Shown here in pieces: positions 57,283-64,000 of a stretch of DNA of 64,000 nucleotides. The notes beneath the pieces are model-generated. The model saw nothing but the letters and a program-made list of their open reading frames with translations. It had not been told where the DNA came from and did no database searches. The position numbers and the translations under genes were made by a program. Location: positions 23,592,345 through 23,656,344 of the forward strand of contig OW203762.1 of the NCBI GenBank assembly GCA_934045905.1, read 5' to 3'. The stretch comes from Leuctra nigra. Lineage: Eukaryota; Arthropoda; Insecta; Plecoptera; Leuctridae. Every line of letters starts with the position of its first letter. The first letter of the stretch is position 1.

Positions 57283-57374
57283 GTTTCTAAAAGCTCATGG
57301 GTTCCATTAGTTTCGATTTCGTCATTTCCATCGAAATCGTCGAATCCCAAGTTTTTGTAGACCACTTCCTTCAT
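57283..57374 (-). CDS. alternative first coding exon of the ABC transporter
   Basis: The exon begins after CAG/GACGGTGAGA and starts at ATG 57374. It encodes about 30 residues, starting MKEVVYKNLGFDDFDG and ending THELLET, in the same phase (two bases left over) as the proximal exon 53663-53757. The proximal version starts MKEVAYNVNLGFEEFEG. Both end GGAACCCATGAGCTTTTAGA and a GT donor. Either could splice to 53389. Conservation of frame, start and donor, with acidic substitutions between them, suggests two mutually exclusive N-termini from two promoters. An assembly duplicate of two alleles is a less likely alternative, given different transposon contents and the amount of divergence. Confidence 0.75.
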
Positions 57375-57409
57375 TCTCACCGTCCTGAAACACAATTATA
57401 CCCCGTAGT

Positions 57410-57782
57410 CATGGGCGCCCACAGGATTTCTGCCAGGTGGGGGCAGGTCAAGGAAAACAATAATTTACAAGTTTAAGGGGGGTGTGGGGGGCGCGCCCCC
57501 CACCCTACCCCGCAGGGCGTTTTTTGGTTTTTGGACACTTTGAAATCAATTTTGAGACGTTTTGAGGTGTATTTTGTTGAAATATTCAATATTTTTTAAT
57601 TATTGCACTTTGGGGTGGTGGGGGGACATGTTCAAAACTGCCCCGCAGGGCATTTTTTGGATTTTTTACACTGTGAAATCAATTTTTTTTAGTTCTTTTG
57701 ATTACAAAATGATACTTTATGTTTTCCTGACATCCAGGGGGGGGCAAGCGCCCCCCCTTGCCCCCCCCTGCGGGCGCCCATG
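57410..57782. mobile_element. hAT-like MITE beside the alternative first exon
   Basis: Ends CATGGGCGCCCACAGG and CCTGCGGGCGCCCATG are inverted repeats, and the 8-bp duplication CCCGTAGT flanks them perfectly at 57402-57409 and 57783-57790. The interior contains two CCCCGCAGGGC-type units. It lies about 24 bases upstream (minus sense) of the acceptor AG of the distal exon. Confidence 0.88.
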
Positions 57783-58035
57783 CCCGTAGTTTATTCAGTG
57801 CTACATGACCATCTTGGTTACATGGTGGTCGTGGAGATTGAAAAAGAAGTTTGGACAATATCCCAATGCCTGGGTGTATGGAAATATAAACATAGATAAT
57901 CGTTGACGCAACGGACGAGCATGAGCCAGGTAACTGACATTGGCTGGTTCATGGACGCGCCACTCAATTAACAGATCATTCAAACCAACTTACCGCTTCT
58001 ACCTCAATTGTGCAAAAAATAATAAAAGCACTTCA

Positions 58036-58193
58036 GGCCCGGAATAACCAAAGTTAAATTGTGCTGGATTAACTAACTTTTGGATTAAATTCAATTGTTT
58101 CACTCATTTTGAGGTATCTGATTGGCTGTGCCGCCAATTTAGTCCAATATTTAGTTAATCCGGCTCAGATTAACTTTGGTTATACCGGCCCTC
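58036..58193. mobile_element. palindromic MITE, about 158 bp
   Basis: Left GGCCCGGAATAACCAAAGTT and right AACTTTGGTTATACCGGCCC are inverted, with further pairing inside through TTAGTTAATCC. A half copy lies at 9164. No clear target duplication. Confidence 0.65.
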
Positions 58194-58663
58194 AATCAAT
58201 TACTGAAATAATCGCTTTTTCAAACGACATGTTTTCAGAAAAGAAATAAAGATGGAAGAGAATTGTGGCTTTGGAAATCCTAATTCCTGGTTTATTTTGT
58301 TTCTTCAACTGTAACTTCAATAATTTCTAACTTTTTTCCTATTCTATAAATATGTTTGAAACTTGCACATATAAAATTTTTGTATGTTGCCTAAAATAAG
58401 TACAAATTTTAGAAACCTATCTTCAATAGTTTCTATGAAGTGACCTCTCGAACGAGCCACTTTGCATAACAGCAATGGGCAGTTCGAAGTATTTTGACGT
58501 GAAATTACATTGAAATTGCTTTAACTCTGCGGAATTTGTTCAAAAACAACGCTTGTAGCTTTTCAGCCAGTTTCAATAAAAGGACAATTGTCTCAATTAA
58601 AATCTTTAGCGTATTCGTTGTAATATGATTTAGAGAAATCTCTGCAGGCCTGGAATATCTTAC

Positions 58664-58830
58664 CGCTAAGCTTAGAAAGATGCGTCTTCGGTAAACAAAC
58701 TTCAACTGACACGTTCGTTTTCCCTGTCGAACTTTCAATGTCAAGTCCGCTCAATTAATTCAGGCGTGAAGCAAGTCATGTATACGTCAATTAGTAAAAT
58801 GATAAGCCGTCCTTCACTCAAATGTAGACA
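58664..58830 (-). promoter_or_regulatory. candidate non-coding first exon and promoter, distal
   Basis: Donor CTTAGCG/GTAAGAT matches the proximal block. Upstream sequence shares GGTAAACAAAC, CAACTGACA and ATGATAAG-type phrases with 54800-54970. Start site unknown. Confidence 0.35.
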
Positions 58831-59020
58831 AGAGATAATATTTCCTAAAAACTAATTAGTCATTATCGTCCCGGTCGAACCACATTTATTTTGATAAATG
58901 AAAAAAATAACATACTTACTTGGATATTTCTTGAGTGTAACTAAGAATCTAAACACAAAATTATAAGTAAAATTTACTTTGCCCCAACTCTAATTCATAT
59001 TAGTATTTCAATGCACTAAT

Positions 59021-60236
59021 AAATTTTAACCAGTTGATTAGGACTTTGTATAATGCCATGGCAACACCCAAATGACATAATGCCTTGAATGACGTTTAAC
59101 CTTAACAGAGATAAACCGAATTTTCTATAAATATGAGCATGTTAACAATTAATAATTTATACAGTGAGGTTTAGTGTAATTATCACGTGTATTTAAAAAA
59201 CGTTGCTTTTCATGTATTTCCACCTCTAACAGAAAATAGGATCGATTGACATATTGCGTTTTGGAACTATGCTACTCAAATATGTGTCTGTACGTCAGAG
59301 ATAGAAGGGCTGAAGTCCATGAATGTGATTTTTCAGAAGAGTTCAGATTCATAAACTGTTTTCGTAATGGTATTAATTGTAACCTTATTTGTAATTATTT
59401 GAGAAAACTATTTGATAGGAAGTCATAAAATGAAATGCATTCGATGTATGAACGTTCACAGGAAATAAAAATAAATTACTTATTATGTCAAGTCATTACA
59501 AAATAACGTAATTTTGCCAGTATCAGGTATACCTGTCAGGTATATCAGGTGTATCAGGTGTATAGTATCAGTCTCGCCAAAAACGGAAGTCTTCATATAA
59601 TCTTCTATGAGCAGTTAAGCCCTGCTACTCCCTTCAAAGTTATTGTTATTCCTAAAAAATTATTATTATTTTTAATCCGTGTGGGAATTCATTATTAACC
59701 CCAAAAAATTAATTTATTTTATTATTTTATTTTATTATGGGGAACTACCTTCGGGTATTGTTACAAGTTATCTTTAATTAAAGAATGACTACTAATTACA
59801 TATGTTTTAGTTTATGATTTTACAAGAAATAATGCTATCATGAAAATATTTAAATTATTGCTCATTTTACAACGTTAGACGTGAAGTTATAAAGTGAGTA
59901 GGGACTATTTTATTAAAAGCTATGACAACTTACAGGATGTAGTGTTTTGAAACATTGTGTAGACAGTTGAACAGTAAATCAAATGGCTTTAACATTGGCA
60001 CGTCCCATTGTCTCCATTGCGTAGTGCTTTGTTGTGATTTGCGGGCTTTAGTTGACACAGTGAGTATGTCTTTGTTACATTGTCCTATATGTCCGGTTAG
60101 TCCATAGGTAGACAATGATTATTTTACAACAACCTTTATTTGTTAGATCTAAGTCGCCATATCCAGTCATTGTCATGTGATATTACGTAATGTGCCTACT
60201 TGATAAAAAAGGGCTGTAAAATAGTCAGTTTTTTAG
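59021..60236. other. intergenic region upstream of the AIMP1-like exons
   Basis: AT-rich; a short TATCAGGTGTA-type repeat lies near 59520-59570. The N-terminal exons expected for an AIMP1 gene were not recognised here. Confidence 0.4.
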
Positions 60237-62387
60237 AAGTAAAATACAGAAGAAGAATGTTGAAAAAGAGAATAAGCAGCAATATGGTATATACTGATGA
60301 TAGAGCACCTCAGCCTTTGGCTCCAAACAATCCTGTGGCAAGAATAGAAGGTAAAGATGATCAGAAAAGGAACCCTGTTCCTACGAAGAAAACTAAGAAC
60401 TGTGGAGGTAACGCTTCAGGAGCTGCAGAACCTGTAAATGGCGGACGGTTGGATTTTAGAGTAGGACGGATTGAACTTCCAAGAAACACCCAGATGCAGC
60501 TAATCTGACCATTGAAGACGTTGATATCGGTGAAGAGAAACACCGGACTGTGGTAAGTGTGCGGGCTACTTGAAGATTAGTAGGTTGAGGATCCAGATCT
60601 GAATCACTTCCAAATTATTGGGGTTTGTTTTCACGTCATATTATCCTGGGCACTAATGCACAGATGTTACCTGGAACCTACATACTGTGACAATAGGTCT
60701 GTTTGTTTACCCTGCCAAAACCTATACAGCAAACTCCCACAAGCTACACATCCTCGGGATGATGGGTAGAAAGTTGTAGCTTGTGGCAGCTTGTGGTAGA
60801 TTTGGCAGGGTAAAAACTAAACGGAGAGACCTAATGATTCCCATTCATCTCTCCAGGGGATCATGTAAATTATGACAAATCTTGTACCCGCGTGACAATC
60901 TTATCATCTCACTCGAGAAGGCCGTGAATATAATTGAGATGAGAAGATGGGGCGATGCCAAGCTAGGACGACGGGATCGGCCACTTTGGCGCTAGCGTCG
61001 AGGCTGTGCTTTTCAAATCAACGCATTTCTTACGCCACAGTCCGTATTTTTATGTTATATTATAAGAATTAATGTTGATATTTGGTTATTTAAAGAAATA
61101 GTGGATAATTATTAGAAATGATAGTGTAATAATGATATTTTGATCATATAATGACAGATCACAGAATTATTTTTGTTTCCAGTGCTCTCTTGAAATGACT
61201 CACTGCTTAATGGAATTTTGTAACTTCCAATTAAAACAATTGAGAGGGTGTCGCTTCAGATTGAAATAGAATTTGCTTTAGATATTGCACTATCTTCTTA
61301 TTTTTACACATTTAATTATACTAGAGTAAAAAATTTATGTATCTAAACAGTGAGTACATCTTCTTACGCATGTCAAAATAAAGTTTCGCGAGTTTTAATT
61401 CTGAGTGGCACGAACAGCTTACTTCACACTTGTCACAAAACCGATGGCAGCACCCTAGCGGGAGATAGTTTGGCTAGTGCCCTATTGTCACTCGAGAACA
61501 AAATTGGCATTTTACCTATACATTACCCCACCCCTGAAATGTGTAGTAATTAGTAAGTAGTAACTGATGTTGTGCATTTATAGTCAAAGTCGTTTGATAT
61601 ACCTAGCTATAACAGGGGTGAGATTACAAACGTAATAACTTTCTTGTCACGGTGACAAGCTTCTCATCGCAATGTTATTCACTGCCTTATAGGGTGATAC
61701 GCACTGCGACAAGAAAGTTCTCATTTTATGTGATCGCACCCGCGGACTCACTGACCGCATTAGCAAAGTTATAATGAAGACTCCGTACAACGGAGTGTTC
61801 ATAATATATTTTTTGAGTTATGTCTGTGTTTTTAGATAAGTGCCGGTATTTTAACGGGGAGAACTCGATTGTGGCAGCTAACAATTAGCTAGGCAAGTTG
61901 ACTCACATACAGGGAGTATGAGACATCATGGCTCTCATGATTGGCGCACCCAATAAGCTATCCTTTATTGTAAAAGTTTTACTTAGTAATTAAAGAAATT
62001 GCACATTTCCAGGTGAGCTGTTTGTTGGAGTTTGTAGCTCCGGAAGAAATGCAAGACCGTCTAATCGTCGTCCTCTGCAACCTGAAGCCAAGGAAGCTGC
62101 ATGGAGTAACATCTAAAGCGATGGTCATGTTCGCTTGCACATCGGACAAGGTGGAGGTTCTCGATCCTCCAGAAGGCAGTCAGCCCGGTGACCTGGTCCA
62201 CGTCGACGACTTCCCCAGAGAACCCGACTCCGTTCTTAATCGGAAGACGTACAAGAAGGTCGCACCGGGTTTGCAGATAAACAAAGAAGGGATTGCTACA
62301 TACAAGGGTGTGGCGTGGATTGTGCAGGGTAAAGGAGCTGTTACTATGCCCCTAGTCTTGTTGAAGTATAGCAATCATGTGATTTAA
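60237..62387 (+). CDS. AIMP1: AIMP1-like (p43/EMAPII) C-terminal exons, with apparent frameshift
   Basis: Exon 60237-60552 leads to exon 62013-62387 through a GT-AG intron in phase 0, joining ...HRTV to VSCLLEFVAPEEMQ. The second exon is the classic EMAPII/tRNA-binding region: VVLCNLKPRKLHGVTSKAMV, then DPPEGSQPGDLV, ending at TAA 62385. The first exon carries a basic linker and RLDFRVGRIEL, the start of the OB fold. Between GAACTT (about 60473) and CACCCAGATGC (60487) the frame breaks: HPDAANLTIEDVDIGEEKHR continues in another frame, and the first frame stops at TGA 60506. One missing base would explain it, from a sequencing error or a mutation. AIMP1 scaffolds the multi-aminoacyl-tRNA-synthetase complex and binds tRNA. 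The N-terminal coiled-coil exons were not found. An ATTAAA lies at 62410-62415. Confidence 0.8.
60695..60832. mobile_element. short MITE in the AIMP1-like intron
   Basis: AGGTCT...TTTACCCTGCCAAA on the left is inverted on the right as TTTGGCAGGGTAAA...AGACCT, about 138 bp overall. It has no coding content. A less clear inverted pair (AACTTTCTTGTC/GACAAGAAAGTT) lies at 61639-61711. Confidence 0.6.
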
Positions 62388-62543
62388 CACTAATAACTGT
62401 AGTAACCTTATTAAATTTGTTTAGGTGTTCGATGTAGAAATAACAGCAAGGTGAAAGACAAGGATTATGTGTTCATTACTTATGTTGTTTTTATATTTTT
62501 TAGAAAATGTAACAAAATATTATTTTTGTTACATAATTAAAAT

Positions 62544-64000
62544 ATCTAGTGGAGCGGTCGCTCCACGCCAGCCAAGTCGTACGGCGCGCGCACACTCTCA
62601 TATAAAGGCTGGAGCAAACCCACTTTTACTGTAAGCATCAAAGTGGCATTTTCGGCCTACTGGATCTTAAAATTGAGAAATCTCACATTGTTGCGAAATA
62701 TCTTAATTTCGAGCTATGGCCCACCCTACAACATATACCAAATTTGGGAACAATAGGTTACGCCCTTTGCGCGCTAGAGGGCCGTGAAAACAGTGTTTTA
62801 GGGCGGTTTTCATAATAATAATCATAGTAGTAGTAGTCTCCTGGAATTCAAATCCGGTAAACAGGCCACAGCCTAAACGGCTGAACCGATTGATCTCACA
62901 TTTTTACCACGTGTGCACTTTTGGCGTCTGATTTAACCTTGTCCCCATGAATTTTTTGTGCCGCCATTTTGAAACCGGAAGTGACGTCATATCTCGTCAA
63001 CGGTTGGACCGATCGGAACGAAATTTGCGCCAATCGTTTCAGACGGTCATCTATATGGATTATCAATATCAAAAGACTGAACATTATTTTAAATAAACCG
63101 GAAATGACGTCATGAAATTTAATATACATCGATTTGCATTTCAGCAACAACTGTTGATCCGATTGTCTTGATATTTATGTAACGTTTGTACTTTTGATAT
63201 TTCATTTGACTTGTTATAAAACCAACCGGAAGCCGCCATTTTGAAACCGGAAGTGACATCATGTCTCAAAAACGGCTAAACAGATTAGAACAAAACCAGC
63301 GCTAAACGATTTAGACGGTCAACTTTATGTAATCAGTAATATTTGATGATTCAAATATCGAAACCGGAAATGACGTCACACATTTTATGACCTATACCGG
63401 AAATGACGTCATAAATATGCTAAATGACGCTAAATTCACCACTTTATACTTTAAAATAGATATAAGTAAACGTACTTTGTAAATAATTATAAATTCAAGG
63501 TTGCAGTGTTCTCGGCGGCCATTTTTAAAACCGGAAGTGACGTCATATATCGTAAACGGTTGTACCGATTGCAACCTAAGTTTGGAAATGTGTTGGACAA
63601 ATAATTATGAATTCAAGACGACATTATTTTCGGCCGCCATTGTTAAAACCGGAAGTGACGTCAAATATCGAAAATGGCTGTACCGATTGCAATCAAATTT
63701 TGGAAATGTGTTGTACTAATAATTATGAATTCAAGACGACATTATTTTCGGCCGCCATTGTTAAAACCGGAAGTGACGTCATATATCGAAAATGGCTGTA
63801 CCGATTGCAACCAAATTTTGGAAATGTGTTGTACTAATAATTATGAATTCAAGACGACATTATTTTCGGCCGCCATTGTTAAAACCGGAAGTGACGTCAT
63901 ATATCAAAAACGGCTGTACCGATTGCAACCAAATTTTGGAAATGTGTAGGAGTAATAATTATGAATTCAAGACGACATTATTTTCGGCCGCCATTGCTAA
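62544..64000 (-). repeat. long dispersed repeat (family B), copy III, cut by the window edge
   Basis: It starts at the terminal hairpin ATCTAGTGGAGCGGTCGCTC and runs in opposite orientation to copies I and II, with the same GGCCCACC, TAGGGCGGTTTTCATAATAA and AACCGGAAGTGACGTCA phrases. From about 63484 it turns into a tandem array (next entry). Confidence 0.8.
63484..64000. repeat. 118-bp tandem array
   Basis: TTATGAATTCAAGACGACAT recurs at about 63605, 63724, 63841 and 63959, so the period is about 118 bp. Each unit contains a GCCGCCATTGTTAAAACCGG stretch followed by AAGTGACGTCA and ATTGCAA. At least four units are present and the array continues past the window. Overlapping open frames along it are an effect of the repeat. 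Confidence 0.85.

Larger units (their letters stand above)
57240..59020 (-). repeat. distal copy of the duplicated ABC promoter and first-exon block
   Basis: Counterpart of 53600-55060, with the coding exon at 57283-57374 and a candidate non-coding exon ending at 58664. Two MITEs (57410-57782 and 58036-58193) have inserted into this copy only. Confidence 0.7.

Noticed and set aside
60237..60300. A different reading frame (QKKNVEKENKQQYG) at the start of the AIMP1-like exon, resembling a coiled coil
   Set aside because: The A-rich sequence gives Lys/Asn/Gln-rich peptides in more than one frame, and this frame stops at once; it cannot be told apart from chance.

Overview
The window looks like nuclear DNA of an insect: AT-rich, genes split by GT-AG introns, odorant receptors of the insect 7tm_6 family, and a dense load of short inverted-repeat transposons. 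A hemipteran such as a planthopper would fit, but that is inference and no marker here settles it. I rebuilt four host genes by joining exons in phase and checking splice signals.

Layout. (1) 1-5.9 kb is intergenic repeat DNA, including two hAT-like elements with 8-bp target duplications and a Helitron-like element. (2) 6.0-10.9 kb (+) is a complete seven-exon odorant receptor gene (OR1, 475 codons). Its last 44 bp are amplified into a perfectly phased 12-copy minisatellite. (3) 13.0-40.8 kb (+) is a paralogous odorant receptor gene (OR2) with the same seven exons and phases. Its introns are inflated to about 28 kb by a 4.2-kb inverted repeat, a 5.6-kb LTR retrotransposon, a 950-bp near-perfect palindrome, tRNA-derived repeats and hAT-like elements. 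Exon 4 is broken by a 212-bp inverted-repeat element. (4) 42.0-57.4 kb (-) is a full-length ABC transporter of the ABCB/P-glycoprotein type (22 coding exons, 1300 codons). Its promoter and first coding exon are duplicated in tandem, and its last coding segment has three tandem copies. It is convergent with OR2. (5) 60.2-62.4 kb (+) is the 3' part of an AIMP1-like (p43/EMAPII) gene with an apparent one-base frameshift. (6) 62.5-64.0 kb is a long repeat family seen at two other places in the window.

The least ordinary object is the LTR element at 21955-27559. Its two 1246-bp LTRs differ at one site that I found. It has a 4-bp target duplication, a tRNA-Lys-like primer site, TATA boxes and a gag gene, but no protease, reverse transcriptase, RNase H or integrase. 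In the pol position is an unfamiliar charged ORF in the -1 frame, reached through a canonical GGGAAAC slippery heptamer in the gag frame.

No functional link between the host genes is implied. The receptors act in olfactory neurons, the ABC transporter in xenobiotic efflux, and AIMP1 with aminoacyl-tRNA synthetases. All coordinates come from reading by eye; percentages and copy counts are hand counts.
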